A DNA stretch of 64,000 nt, taken from the NCBI RefSeq assembly GCF_018390605.1, contig NZ_JAHBGD010000002.1, positions 124,001 to 188,000 of the forward strand. The letters run 5' to 3'. The DNA is from Ancylobacter defluvii. Its GTDB lineage: Bacteria > Pseudomonadota > Alphaproteobacteria > Rhizobiales > Xanthobacteraceae. This document shows positions 18,320 to 27,584 of this stretch, one piece after another. Below the pieces are notes generated by a model that worked only from the letters and a program-made list of their open reading frames with translations, was not told the DNA's origin and did not search any database. A program made the position numbers and the translations under genes. Within the stretch, counting starts at the first letter, position 1. Each line of letters starts with the position of its first letter.

Positions 18320-18832
18320 TCAGGTCAGATAGCGGCCGGCATCGGCCAGGACGACCGCGCGCACCGCCTCATGGTACTTCACATAGCCGGAGCAGCGGCA
18401 CAGATGCCCGTCCAGCGCCTCGGTAATGGTGCGCTCCAGCTCCGCGCGCGGGATCGGATCGCGCGCCAGCCGCTCCAGAAACACCTGCCCCTCATTGAGG
18501 AAGCCCGGCGTGCAATAGCCGCACTGGAAGGCGAAATGCTCGATGAAACTCACCTGCAGCGGAGTGAGCGCGCCGCCGGCGGCATGCCCCTCGACGGTGC
18601 GGATGGTCAGGCCATTGAAATCGACTGCCGGGGCGATGCAGGTCGGCCGGGTGGAGCTGGCGCCGTCCTCGTCGACGATCACCGCGCAGCTGAGGCACTG
18701 GGCGGCGCCGCAGCCGAACTTGGTGCCGGTCATACCCAGCACCTCGCGCAGGAAATCGTTCATCGAAAGGTCGTCGCGCACCTCGATGGGGCCGATGGCG
18801 CGACCGTTGATGGTGAGGCTGAGCGCGGTCAC
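18320..18832 (-). CDS. (2Fe-2S) subunit of xanthine-oxidase-family dehydrogenase (IorA-like)
   Basis: A 170-residue small subunit that passes electrons from the molybdenum centre. The plant-ferredoxin-type cluster is in KFGCGAAQCLSCAV, with its fourth cysteine at PTCIAP. The second cluster uses FQCGYCTPGF and GHLCRCSGY. The GTG start at 18832 overlaps the large-subunit stop (GTGA), indicating translational coupling. No FAD subunit is encoded, which fits the isoquinoline oxidoreductase/nicotinate dehydrogenase type that delivers electrons to a cytochrome. Confidence 0.94.
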   Translation of the reverse strand: MTALSLTINGRAIGPIEVRDDLSMNDFLREVLGMTGTKFGCGAAQCLSCAVIVDEDGASSTRPTCIAPAVDFNGLTIRTVEGHAAGGALTPLQVSFIEHFAFQCGYCTPGFLNEGQVFLERLARDPIPRAELERTITEALDGHLCRCSGYVKYHEAVRAVVLADAGRYLT

Positions 18833-21594
18833 CCGATAACTCCCTTGATCATCTGCGGCGTCACCGGCAGCGACTGGAAGCGATGGCCGGTGGCATCGAA
18901 GATGGCATTCAGCAACGCCGGTATGACCGGAATCATCACCACCTCAGCCATGCCCTTGGGCGGTTCGCGCGGCGACAGCGGCGGCAGGATCTCGATCTCG
19001 AGGTCGTGCAGCGGCAGGTCGGAGGCGCGCGCCACCACGTAGCGGCCGAGATTCCACTGGCCGTTGCCGGGTCCCTCCTCGAAGGGCGGCAGGTCCTCCA
19101 GCAGGGCCTGGCCGACGCCCATGGCGAAGCCGCCTTGTGCCTGCCCCAGAACGATCTCCGGCACCAGCGCCTGGCCGCATTCGACGACACTATAGGCCTT
19201 GGCGATGGTGAGCTTGCCGGTGGCTCTCTCGATCTCCACCCGCACCGTCGTGCCGCACATGGAGGCAAAGGAGGTGCCGATGCGGTTGTAGTCGGTGGGC
19301 GGGAAGGCGACCGCCTTGCGGTCCAGCACCTGGAACTCGCCGCTGCCGCGACGCACCGCCAGCGCGTCGATATCGGCGGACCAGTCGCCGCCGGGCAGCG
19401 CAAAGGTCGCCTCGGACCACGCCCAGCGCGAGAAGGCATGCGTCATGGCGCCGGTGACGCCGCCCTGCTGGTGCGCCTTGGCGGCAATCGCCTTGAGCGC
19501 CAGCGGCGGCAGGCCGGAAAAGATCAGCGTCTCGCCCTGCCAGAACGCCTGGTCCCACTGGTTGACGCGCGGATCGGCGGCCGGGATGCCCCAGATGGCC
19601 AGCGCGGCCGGCCACAGGCCGAAGCGAAACACTACGCGCGCCGCCTCGGAGGCTGCCTGCGTGCCGACATGGGCGCCGATCGACGCGCTGGTCGCCGAGG
19701 AAATTTCCGGCACCCAGCGCGGATTGGCCGCCGCCTTGTCCTGCTCCGCCTGGGTGATCGAATAGGGATCGCCGGATTTGACGAGACCGAGCGCGTCGAA
19801 CACGTCGACCTGCGCCACCGTGACCTGATCGGCGATGCCGCCAATATGGCCGGCCACCCGGTTTGCCAGCGCGGTGCCGATGCCGTTGCCCATCTCGACC
19901 GCGTCGCTATGGATCGAGATACGGCCTTCGGCATCGACCTCCACCGTGCCGAGCGAGCAATCGGCGCCGGTGCCGTAATCCTTGGCCGCGCAGGCGACGC
20001 CTGTGCCCACCAGCACGCCGGCCCGCGCCTTCGCCTTCTCCGCCATACGATTACGCCAGATCGGGTGTCCGTCGAGCTTGTCGAGGATTTCCGGCGCCCG
20101 GACGGAAACCGAATAGGGATTGCCGGTCAGGGTGCGCCCGCCGACCTTGAGCGCATTGCGACGACGAAATTCGATCGGGTCGAGCGGCAGCGTCGTGCAC
20201 ACCTCGTCGACCAGCGTTTCCAGCGCCGTGAGGCACTGCACGGTTCCATAGCCGCGCATCGACCCGGCGGTAACGCCGCGGGTGTGTTCGGCGACCGTGG
20301 TCACGTCGACCTTCGGCACGCTGTACATGCCGATGGCGCCGGTCCCCGCGACCACCGCGACGCTGACCGAATAGTTCATCAGCCCGCCGCCATCGAGCAC
20401 ATGGTCGGCGGCGAAGGCGGCGATCGTACCGCTGGCGCGGTCAACCGCGATCTGGCTGCGCATCTTGAAGGCGTGGCGCTTGATGCCGCCCTGGAACTGC
20501 TGGTAGCGGTCATGCGCCAGTCGCACCGGACGGCCGGGGAAGAACAGCGCCGCCAGCGCCAGATAGAGCGGGAACGGCGTGTGGTCGCGCCCGCCGAAGC
20601 CGCCACCGACATAGCAGAACTTGCCGTCAATGCTCGCCGGCTTGAAGTCCGGCATCGCCTCGCCGAGCATGTAGGCGATGGCCTCAGCCGCCTCGAAGGG
20701 AGACTGCACGCCGAGCACGAGATCGAGCTTCTTGACGCCCGGCTCGTAGAAGCCGAGCCCGGCTTCCGGTTCGAGGAACATCGGGTCGATGGACTGGGTC
20801 GCGAAGGAGCGGTCGAGCACCAGTGTGCCGGCTGCGGGCTTGGCCAGTTCGTCGCGGATCGCGGTGCCATAGGTGGCGCCCTTGACGTAGTCGGCGCCCT
20901 TGGCATCCGGCAGCACCTGCCAGACCGGTCGGCCGCTGCTCTCGACGAAACCGGGGCTGATCCAGCCCTCCTGGATCGGCGAATACAGGTCCGGCGCATC
21001 CGGGGTCGCACCGGCGACACGGGTGAAGCGGAAGGCGCCGTAATTCGGCCGGGCAAGAGGCCCGGTCTCGGCGCCGAACTTCAGATGTGGATTGTCACGG
21101 AGGAAGGTGCGAGCCCGATCATAGGCGTCGAAGCGGTCGAAGATGAGCAGCGCCACAGGCTGGCCGAGATAGAGCGGCGTCGTGCCGACCGGGCAGAACA
21201 GGTCGCCCGTATAGAAGGAAGGCACCCGCAAGCCGATCTTGGCGACGTCCTCGGCGGTGACGATGACCACCGGCTTCGCATCGGCCCCGAGACCATCGAG
21301 TGCAAGCCCTTCATAGACGTGGCTGGCGTCGGGCGTGCGCAGCAGCAGCGCGTGATGGGTTTGCGCCGGCCAGCCCGGCAGGTCGACGGCGCGAAAATCC
21401 GAGGCATAGAGCTTGGCGCCGGTGACTTTCGCCACCCCATCGACGCGGCCGACCGCCGGATGGGGAACGCCCCTGCCCGGCAGCGTCTCGCGCTCCAGGA
21501 AGTCGGGCGTTTGCGCACCGGCGAAACGAGACAGGCTGAGCACGATGCCGCCGGCCGCGCTCCACTTCATGAATTCTCGTCGAGACGGCAACAT
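18829..21594 (-). CDS. Tat-exported molybdopterin subunit, xanthine-oxidase family (IorB-like)
   Basis: The 921-residue catalytic subunit hydroxylates a heterocycle or oxidises an aldehyde with water as oxygen source. From ATG 21594 it opens with a twin-arginine signal (SRREFMKWS plus a hydrophobic stretch), so the enzyme acts in the periplasm. Motifs include GGGFGGRDHT and MRGYGTVQ for molybdopterin binding. The C-terminal KGMAEVVMIPVIPALLNAI places the catalytic Glu where KGVGEPP lies in xanthine dehydrogenase. The fused large-subunit layout, Tat signal and cytochrome partner match the IorAB/NicAB-like group. Substrate unknown. Confidence 0.92.
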   Translation of the reverse strand: MLPSRREFMKWSAAGGIVLSLSRFAGAQTPDFLERETLPGRGVPHPAVGRVDGVAKVTGAKLYASDFRAVDLPGWPAQTHHALLLRTPDASHVYEGLALDGLGADAKPVVIVTAEDVAKIGLRVPSFYTGDLFCPVGTTPLYLGQPVALLIFDRFDAYDRARTFLRDNPHLKFGAETGPLARPNYGAFRFTRVAGATPDAPDLYSPIQEGWISPGFVESSGRPVWQVLPDAKGADYVKGATYGTAIRDELAKPAAGTLVLDRSFATQSIDPMFLEPEAGLGFYEPGVKKLDLVLGVQSPFEAAEAIAYMLGEAMPDFKPASIDGKFCYVGGGFGGRDHTPFPLYLALAALFFPGRPVRLAHDRYQQFQGGIKRHAFKMRSQIAVDRASGTIAAFAADHVLDGGGLMNYSVSVAVVAGTGAIGMYSVPKVDVTTVAEHTRGVTAGSMRGYGTVQCLTALETLVDEVCTTLPLDPIEFRRRNALKVGGRTLTGNPYSVSVRAPEILDKLDGHPIWRNRMAEKAKARAGVLVGTGVACAAKDYGTGADCSLGTVEVDAEGRISIHSDAVEMGNGIGTALANRVAGHIGGIADQVTVAQVDVFDALGLVKSGDPYSITQAEQDKAAANPRWVPEISSATSASIGAHVGTQAASEAARVVFRFGLWPAALAIWGIPAADPRVNQWDQAFWQGETLIFSGLPPLALKAIAAKAHQQGGVTGAMTHAFSRWAWSEATFALPGGDWSADIDALAVRRGSGEFQVLDRKAVAFPPTDYNRIGTSFASMCGTTVRVEIERATGKLTIAKAYSVVECGQALVPEIVLGQAQGGFAMGVGQALLEDLPPFEEGPGNGQWNLGRYVVARASDLPLHDLEIEILPPLSPREPPKGMAEVVMIPVIPALLNAIFDATGHRFQSLPVTPQMIKGVIG

Positions 21595-21911
21595 TATACC
21601 ATTTCCATAACGGAGTTCCGGCGTTCGGACCATCGCACCGCTACGCACAGAAACCACAGGCACACACGAGACAGTATTCGGGCGCTCAGCTTTCGCTGTC
21701 GCGCTCCTTTACGCTTGCTGCACGCACAAAGAAGGAAATGTAGCGAGCCCCCGCCACCGCTTGTTTTCAAGCGAACTGCCCGCCAGGCAGCTATTGACTG
21801 GAATTTAGATGAGTTCTCGAAAGCGCACCAGACCTGGCGGCGGTAATATTCCGAAATTATTTTGGCTTCGCGCCTATAATATCGGGCACTGGCGCGACAT
21901 CGGCCGGCTGT
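21595..21911. other. Intergenic region upstream of the molybdoenzyme operon
   Basis: No gene is seen in these 317 bp between the divK stop and the start of the molybdoenzyme operon. The stretch is locally richer in A+T than its surroundings. A perfect hairpin CGCTTG-TTTT-CAAGCG (21758-21773) could be an operator or terminator element. Both neighbours are on the minus strand, so it should hold the operon promoter and the divK terminator; neither could be assigned with confidence. Confidence 0.45.
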
Positions 21912-22283
21912 TCAGTCCAGCGGCACGAAATGGCGAACCGTTTCCAGGAACTTCGCCACCGAGATCGGCTTCGAAAGATAGGCTTCGCACCCCCCCTGCC
22001 GGATGCGCTCCTCGTCGCCCTTCATGGCGAAGGCCGTCACAGCCACCACCGGAATCGCCTTAAGCTCTGGATCCGCCTTCAGCCAGGCGGTGACCTGAAG
22101 ACCGGAAACTTCCGGCAGCTGGATATCCATCAGGATAAGGTCCGGCCGGTGCCTGCGGGCAAGCTCCATCGCCTCCACGCCGTGGCGGGTGGCGAGCGTC
22201 GCGTAGCCGTGAGCTTCCAGCAGATCGCGAAAGAGCTTCATGTTGAGCTCATTATCTTCCACGATCAAAACGGTCTTGGGCAT
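21912..22283 (-). CDS. divK: Single-domain response regulator DivK
   Basis: A 123-residue receiver domain with no output domain. The sequence is very close to Caulobacter DivK ([13 protein letters not shown] at the start, then [20 protein letters not shown]). The phospho-acceptor is Asp53 ([10 protein letters not shown]), the switch Thr is in VVAVTAFA, and the conserved Lys is in LSKPIS. In the family it is phosphorylated by DivJ and dephosphorylated by PleC, and it controls CtrA and cell-cycle asymmetry. pleD, often adjacent, is not present here. Two GANTC (CcrM) sites lie in the upstream region (22300 and 22371), about what chance allows. Confidence 0.95.
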   Translation of the reverse strand: MPKTVLIVEDNELNMKLFRDLLEAHGYATLATRHGVEAMELARRHRPDLILMDIQLPEVSGLQVTAWLKADPELKAIPVVAVTAFAMKGDEERIRQGGCEAYLSKPISVAKFLETVRHFVPLD

Positions 22284-22407
22284 GTGGCGCTCGATATGCG
22301 ATTCTGGGCGGGTGCGACGGCGCTCGAGCGAATTGTCGAGAAGCTCTTGGCCGAAGCGAACTTTCAGCCAGACTCAACCTAGCCTGCCATTCCTTACGGA
22401 ACCACAA

Positions 22408-22707
22408 ATGCGAAGCCTCAAATCCAAGCCACTCTCCACCCGACAGGCCGCGCAGGAAGTCGCCATCGGCGTCCTCGGCTTCATGGCCGGAGACCCGGAG
22501 CGAATCGGCGCGTTCCTCGCCGAAACCGGCCTCTCGCCCGCCGATCTGCGCGGGGTGGCCGGCTCGCCCGCCTTCCATGTGGCGCTGCTCGATCACCTGA
22601 TCAACCGGCAGGATCTGCTCATCGACTATGCCGCGCAGGCGAAGATCGATCCCGGCCACGTGGTGGTCGCGCGCGACATCCTTGCTCATGCCGGCAGTGA
22701 GGACTGA
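22408..22707 (+). CDS. DUF3572 family protein
   Basis: A 99-residue, probably helical cytoplasmic protein. The pattern TRQAAQEVAIGVLGFMAGDP, then a hydrophobic AFHVALLDHLINRQDLLIDYA, matches the DUF3572 family of alphaproteobacteria, frequently encoded beside divK and dinB. ATG 22408 follows ACGGA. Function is not known. It is divergent from divK and 40 bp upstream of dinB on the same strand. Confidence 0.82.
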   Translation: MRSLKSKPLSTRQAAQEVAIGVLGFMAGDPERIGAFLAETGLSPADLRGVAGSPAFHVALLDHLINRQDLLIDYAAQAKIDPGHVVVARDILAHAGSED

Positions 22708-22747
22708 CGCGGAGGACTGACGCCGCGAACCGAGAGGGTTGAGGACC

Positions 22748-24085
22748 ATGGCCGCCTTCTGCCGCGATTGCCTGGCCGACGCGCGCCCCGGCGGGTCGAT
22801 CGGGCTGCGCTGCGGGCATTGCGGCAGCCCGCGCGTCATCCGCCATGCCGAGCTCGACCTGCTGACCATCGGCCATATCGACTGCGACGCCTTCTACGCG
22901 GCGGTCGAGAAGCGGGACGACCCCAGCCTGCGCGACGTGCCGGTGATCATCGGCGGCGGCAAGCGCGGCGTGGTCTCCACCGCCTGCTATCTGGCCCGCG
23001 TGCAGGGCGTGCGCTCGGCCATGCCGATGTTCAAGGCGCTGGCCCTGTGCCCCGAGGCGGTGGTGGTGAAGCCGAACATGGCGAAATATGTGACGGTGGG
23101 TCGCGAGGTTCGCGAGCGCATGCGCCGGCTGACCCCGCTGGTCGAGCCGCTGTCGATCGACGAGGCCTTTCTCGACCTGTCCGGCACCGAGCGCCTGCAT
23201 GGCGAGAGCCCGGCGCGCAGCCTCGCCCGGCTGGCGCGCGACGTCGAGGCGGAGATCGGCATCAGCCTCTCCATCGGCCTCGCGCCCAACAAGTTTCTCG
23301 CCAAGATCGCGTCCGAACTCGACAAGCCGCGCGGCTTCGCGGTGATCGGCAAGGAGGAGGCGGCCGGCTTTCTCGCCTCGCGGCCGGTGGGCACGATCTG
23401 GGGCGTCGGCAAGGTGACGCAGGAGCGCCTCGCCAAGGAGGGCTTCCGCACCATTGCCGATCTGCAAGCGGCCGGCGAGACGTCACTGGCCCGCCGCTTC
23501 GGCAATGAGGGGCTACGGCTCGCCCGCCTCGCCTTCGGCCGCGACGAGCGCAAGGTCAATCCGGAGCGCGAGACCAAGAGCGTCTCCACCGAGACCACCT
23601 TCGATACCGACATTTCCGACTTCCGCGAGCTCGAACAGGCGCTTTACGCGCTGTGCCGCAAGCTGTCGGACCGGCTCAAGGCCGGCAGTCATGCCGGCCG
23701 CACCGTCACGCTGAAGCTGAAGACCGCCGATTTCCGGCTGATTACCCGCGCCCGCTCGCTCGACAACCCGACCCGCCTCGCCAACCGGCTGTTCGACCAC
23801 GGCCGCGATCTGCTGCGCCACGAGACGGATGGGCGGCGCTTTCGGCTGATCGGCATCGGCGTCTCCGATCTCGCCGATCCCGCGACCGCCGATCCCGACG
23901 ACCTGATCGACACGACGGGCACCAAGGCCGCCCACGCCGAAATCGCCGCCGATCGCCTGCGCGAGCGATTCGGCCGCGGCATCATCGAGCGCGGCATCCT
24001 CATCGATGCCGGCCGGCCGGGCCGGCGCGAGGAGAAGCCTGCTACTTCGAGCAGTTCTCCTGCGGCAGCGCCTCATAGGAAGTGA
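22748..24085 (+). CDS. dinB: DNA polymerase IV (Y family), with N-terminal zinc-ribbon-like segment
   Basis: A 445-residue translesion polymerase. An N-terminal C-x2-C ... C-x2-C pair (CRDC, CGHC) precedes the catalytic core, an extension also seen in rhizobial DinB proteins. The core has the first metal-binding aspartate in [12 protein letters not shown], the catalytic [11 protein letters not shown], and helix-hairpin-helix repeats in [12 protein letters not shown]. The little-finger domain occupies the C-terminal third; no clear beta-clamp motif was identified. The ATG follows GAGG. Its last 44 bp overlap the convergent eipB gene. Confidence 0.95.
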   Translation: MAAFCRDCLADARPGGSIGLRCGHCGSPRVIRHAELDLLTIGHIDCDAFYAAVEKRDDPSLRDVPVIIGGGKRGVVSTACYLARVQGVRSAMPMFKALALCPEAVVVKPNMAKYVTVGREVRERMRRLTPLVEPLSIDEAFLDLSGTERLHGESPARSLARLARDVEAEIGISLSIGLAPNKFLAKIASELDKPRGFAVIGKEEAAGFLASRPVGTIWGVGKVTQERLAKEGFRTIADLQAAGETSLARRFGNEGLRLARLAFGRDERKVNPERETKSVSTETTFDTDISDFRELEQALYALCRKLSDRLKAGSHAGRTVTLKLKTADFRLITRARSLDNPTRLANRLFDHGRDLLRHETDGRRFRLIGIGVSDLADPATADPDDLIDTTGTKAAHAEIAADRLRERFGRGIIERGILIDAGRPGRREEKPATSSSSPAAAPHRK

Positions 24086-24866
24086 GCGTGCCGCGCAGGG
24101 CGAAGTCGCCATAGTCCAGCTTCAGCGCCCGGCTGACGCCATTGTCATAGAGGTCGAAGCTGATCGTGTAGTCCGGCGCCTGCTCCGCCGAACCGCGCTC
24201 GTAATAGCTGATCACCACCGGATAGCGGGCACGCCCGGCAAGAACGCCGTCGCTGGCCGTCTTCTCCAGCCCGGCACCGCCGGTGACGGCGCGACCGATG
24301 ACCGACAGCGTGTCGTAGATCTTCCGGGCGTCCGGCGAGCCATCATAAACCGGCGCCTCCAACACCGAATCCCCCTGCTCGGCGGCGGCGAGCACGCGGA
24401 TCATGTGCTGGGTCGGCAGCAGCACGCCCTTGGCGAGCTCGATGGTGGACGCCTCCGGCTTGGTGGCCTTCACGATCAGCCGGCCGTCCTTGCGCTCGGC
24501 GACACCGTCCGCCTCCTCCGGGCGATCGTCATTCACCGTGTTCTCCACGCGGAAGCGATAGGCGTTGCCCTCGCCATCCTCCCAGGTGGCCGTGGTGATG
24601 GCGCTGCTCAAGCGGCCGCCCTCGGTCTCCAAGCTGGTGCTCTGGCGCAGTTGTACCGAATAGCCGTCGCAGGCATTGCCGCGCAGCTCGTAGACGATCG
24701 TCCCCTCGGCGGCGTTGACGTTCTTCGCCGGCTTGGCGGCGTCGAGCGACAATTCGTAGGTCGCGCGGTGCGGCTCCAGCCGGATCGTCGCCGAAGCCGG
24801 CAGGACGAAAGCCAGGAAAGAAACTCCGGCGAACGCGTAGATCCTGAGAGTGGCAGGCACAGTCAT
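24042..24866 (-). CDS. eipB: Cell-envelope integrity protein EipB (DUF1849)
   Basis: A 274-residue periplasmic protein of the EipB/DUF1849 family, which adopts a beta-spiral fold and supports envelope integrity in Brucella. It has a signal peptide ([16 protein letters not shown]), the family opening [13 protein letters not shown], and two conserved cysteines, one in NACDGYSVQ and one in ENCSK at the C-terminus, that form a disulfide in the family. AAGGAG lies 9 nt before ATG 24866. It is convergent with dinB, and the coding ends overlap. Confidence 0.92.
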   Translation of the reverse strand: MTVPATLRIYAFAGVSFLAFVLPASATIRLEPHRATYELSLDAAKPAKNVNAAEGTIVYELRGNACDGYSVQLRQSTSLETEGGRLSSAITTATWEDGEGNAYRFRVENTVNDDRPEEADGVAERKDGRLIVKATKPEASTIELAKGVLLPTQHMIRVLAAAEQGDSVLEAPVYDGSPDARKIYDTLSVIGRAVTGGAGLEKTASDGVLAGRARYPVVISYYERGSAEQAPDYTISFDLYDNGVSRALKLDYGDFALRGTLTSYEALPQENCSK

Positions 24867-25010
24867 CAGTTCCAGCTCCTTCCGGAAGGGCGCGGCTTGC
24901 GCGCGTCGGATCGATAGGCCAAACATCGCTACCCCAACGAAGGCGACAAGATGGGCAAAATTTTGAGTGCCCGCCTCGTCGCCCCGCATGCGTCGCCAAT
25001 GGAGACACAG

Positions 25011-25472
25011 ATGTCCGGCACCGTCGAATCCAAGCTCGCCTCCCTCGGTATCTCGGTGCCGGCCGCCACCGCGCCGGTCGCCAATTATGTACCGACGGTG
25101 ATCAGCGGCAACCAGCTCTGGATTTCCGGCCAGGTTTCCATCGCCGACGGCAAGCCGATCACCGGCAAGCTCGGTGTCGATGCCGATGTCGAAGCCGGCA
25201 AGGCCGCGGCGCGCCAGTGCGCGATCAACATCTTCGCCCAGATCAAGGCGGCGCTCGGCGATCTCGACCGGGTGAAGCGGGTGGTGAAGCTGAACGCCTT
25301 CGTGAACTCGGCGCCGGATTTTATCGATCAGCCCAAGGTGGTGAACGGCGCCTCCGATCTGTTCGTCGAGGTGTTCGGCGATGCCGGCCGGCATGCGCGC
25401 TCGGCGGTCGGAGTGGCGGCGCTGCCGCTGGGCGTTGCCGTGGAAATCGATGCGGTGATCGAATTCGCCTGA
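25011..25472 (+). CDS. RidA/YjgF-family protein lacking the deaminase arginine
   Basis: A 153-residue member of the RidA/YER057c/UK114 superfamily, in the longer YjgF-like-1 subgroup. The core pattern is clear ([46 protein letters not shown]). The position that carries the catalytic Arg in RidA (VARLP) reads VAALP, so 2-aminoacrylate deamination is not expected. GGAG precedes ATG 25011. It is followed after 7 bp by a glycerophosphodiester phosphodiesterase and likely shares its transcript. Confidence 0.88.
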   Translation: MSGTVESKLASLGISVPAATAPVANYVPTVISGNQLWISGQVSIADGKPITGKLGVDADVEAGKAAARQCAINIFAQIKAALGDLDRVKRVVKLNAFVNSAPDFIDQPKVVNGASDLFVEVFGDAGRHARSAVGVAALPLGVAVEIDAVIEFA

Positions 25473-25479
25473 GCGCGTC

Positions 25480-26241
25480 ATGAGCGCCCCCATCTGGCTG
25501 ACCGCGCGTCCCGTCGCTCACCGCGCGCTGCATGATGCGGCGCGCGGCATCATCGAGAACACGGCCTCGGCGGTCGATGCCGCGCTGGCGTGCGGCTACG
25601 CCATCGAGGTCGACATCCAGCTCTCGGCCGATGGCGAGGCGGTGGTGTTCCATGACGACGATCTCGACCGGCTGACGGAAGCGACCGGACCGACCGAGGC
25701 GCTCACCCTTCGACAGCTCAAGGGCATCGCCATGCGCGGCACCGCCGATCGCATCATGACGCTCGCCGAGCTTCTGGAGCGCGTCGGCGGCCGCGTGCCG
25801 CTGGTGGTCGAGCTCAAGAGCCGCTACGACGGCAATACGGCCATCGCCATCCGCGCCGCCGACGTGCTGGCCACCTATGCCGGCCCGATAGCACTGATGT
25901 CGTTCGATCCCGATCTGGTGGCGGCGGTGCGGACGCTCGCCCCCGCCATTCCGCGCGGCTTCACCATGGAACGCCGCTACGACGACCCGGAATGGGACCT
26001 CCTCAGTCCGGCGACCCGGTTCGCCTGGGGCAATCTGCTGCATTTCCCGCGCATGCGACCGGATTTCCTGGCCCACTATGTGAAGGACCTGCCGTCGCCG
26101 GCGGTATCGCTCGCTCGGCGCACCACCGGACTGCCGGTGCTGAGCTGGACGGTGCGCACGCCGGCTGATCGGGCGATCGCGGCACGGCACGCCGATCAGA
26201 TCATCTTCGAGGGTTTCCTGCCCGATATCGAATCGGCGTGA
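25480..26241 (+). CDS. Glycerophosphodiester phosphodiesterase (UgpQ-like)
   Basis: A 253-residue cytoplasmic GDPD-family enzyme that releases an alcohol and sn-glycerol 3-phosphate from glycerophosphodiesters. Family residues are present: the AHRAL His-Arg pair, IIENT, AIEVDIQLSADG with the metal-binding Glu and Asp, VVFHDDDLDRLT with the catalytic His, and a C-terminal LPVLSWTVRT strand. There is no signal peptide. The ATG is only 7 bp from the RidA-like stop, suggesting one transcript. Confidence 0.93.
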   Translation: MSAPIWLTARPVAHRALHDAARGIIENTASAVDAALACGYAIEVDIQLSADGEAVVFHDDDLDRLTEATGPTEALTLRQLKGIAMRGTADRIMTLAELLERVGGRVPLVVELKSRYDGNTAIAIRAADVLATYAGPIALMSFDPDLVAAVRTLAPAIPRGFTMERRYDDPEWDLLSPATRFAWGNLLHFPRMRPDFLAHYVKDLPSPAVSLARRTTGLPVLSWTVRTPADRAIAARHADQIIFEGFLPDIESA

Positions 26242-26325
26242 GGGCTCTTTAAGGACGCGGGATGAAGGCGCACATTGTGCGGTGCGGCGCCTCCGCCGCG
26301 CCCGGCCCGAGGTTCCGCGACGCTC

Positions 26326-27537
26326 ATGAGTTCCGACACCATCCGCCTGCGCGTCGAGAGCGACATCACCGCCCTCCCCGCCGCACAGTGGAACGCCTGC
26401 GCCAACCCCTCCAATGTGTTGGACGGCATTTCTGATGCAAAAGTTGAGAATTCTTCCTACAACCCCTTCGTTTCGCACGAGTTTCTATCGGCGCTGGAAG
26501 AATCGGGCGCCGTCAGCGCCCGCACCGGCTGGCACCCGCAGCATCTGGTTCTGGAGAGCGAGGGCGGTCAGCCGCTGGCCATCTGTCCGGCCTATCTGAA
26601 GTCGCATTCGCAGGGCGAATACGTCTTCGATCATGGCTGGGCCGATGCCTATGAGCGAGCCGGCGGCCAGTATTATCCGAAGCTCCAGGTCAGCGTGCCC
26701 TTCACCCCGGCGACCGGCCCGCGGCTGCTGGTGCGCCCCGGGACCCATGCCGCCGCGGCGCGGCGGGCGCTGGCGCAGGGCCTCGCCACGCTGTGCGACA
26801 TGCGCGGCGCCTCCTCGGTGCACGCCACCTTCCTCACCGAAACCGATGCCGCCGTCTTCGATGCCGAGGGCTGGCTGCCGCGCATCGATCAACAGTTCCA
26901 CTGGACCAATCGGGGCTATGGCGGTTTCGACGACTTCCTCGGCGAGCTTGCCTCCCGCAAGCGCAAGATGATCCGCCGCGAGCGCCGCGACGCGCTGGCG
27001 GACGGCATCGAAATCAAGTGGCTCACCGGCCGGGACATCACCGAGGCGGATTGGGACGCCTTCTTCGCCTTCTACATGGAGACCGGCTCGCGCAAATGGG
27101 GCCGGCCCTATCTCAACCGCCGCTTTTATTCGCTGATCGGCGAACGCATGGCCGACCGCATCCTGCTGGTCATGGCACGGCGTGGCGGCCGCTCGATCGC
27201 CGGCGCGATCAACTTCATCGGTTCGGACACGCTGTACGGCCGGCACTGGGGCTGCATCGAGGAGCATCCCTTCCTGCATTTCGAGGTCTGCTACCATCAG
27301 GCTATCGATTTCGCCATCGCCAGAGGCCTCTCCACGGTCGAGGCCGGCGCCCAGGGCGAACACAAGTTGGCGCGCGGTTATCTGCCGGTGACCACCCGCT
27401 CGGCGCATTTCATCGCCGATCCCGGCTTCCGCGAGGCGGTTGCCGCCTATCTGGCGCGCGAGCGCAGCTATTCGCAGGAGGCGCAGACGGAACTCGCCGC
27501 GCAGGCGCCCTTTCGTCGGGAGCACGACGAGCCTTGA
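26326..27537 (+). CDS. FemAB/GNAT-like acyltransferase of the PF04339 type
   Basis: A 403-residue protein of the peptidoglycan-biosynthesis-like N-acyltransferase group (PF04339, GNAT/FemAB fold). Diagnostic stretches are NPFVSHEFLSALEESGAVS near the start, YVFDHGWADAYERAG, LASRKRKMIRRERRDA, and the closing EAGAQGEHKLARGY. The substrate is unknown; the FemAB resemblance suggests amino-acyl or acyl transfer. The start is uncertain: ATG 26326 is preferred, and a GTG at 26275 is in frame. Confidence 0.88.
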   Translation: MSSDTIRLRVESDITALPAAQWNACANPSNVLDGISDAKVENSSYNPFVSHEFLSALEESGAVSARTGWHPQHLVLESEGGQPLAICPAYLKSHSQGEYVFDHGWADAYERAGGQYYPKLQVSVPFTPATGPRLLVRPGTHAAAARRALAQGLATLCDMRGASSVHATFLTETDAAVFDAEGWLPRIDQQFHWTNRGYGGFDDFLGELASRKRKMIRRERRDALADGIEIKWLTGRDITEADWDAFFAFYMETGSRKWGRPYLNRRFYSLIGERMADRILLVMARRGGRSIAGAINFIGSDTLYGRHWGCIEEHPFLHFEVCYHQAIDFAIARGLSTVEAGAQGEHKLARGYLPVTTRSAHFIADPGFREAVAAYLARERSYSQEAQTELAAQAPFRREHDEP

Positions 27538-27584
27538 CCCGCGCCTCCCGGCTTGCCATCCAAGCCGGGCATATGGAGGGTGAG

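Noticed and set aside
21758-21773. CGCTTG-TTTT-CAAGCG as a definite terminator of divK
   Set aside because: The stem is only 6 bp and no U-tract follows on the minus strand; noted only as a hairpin.
18883-21846. 987-codon plus-strand ORF opposite the molybdopterin subunit
   Set aside because: It mirrors the codon structure of the real gene, has no recognisable domain and no ribosome site; long open antisense frames are expected at this GC content.
22284-22407. Two GANTC sites as evidence for CcrM control of divK
   Set aside because: Two sites in 124 bp is not clearly above chance for this motif, and spacing or conservation cannot be judged here.
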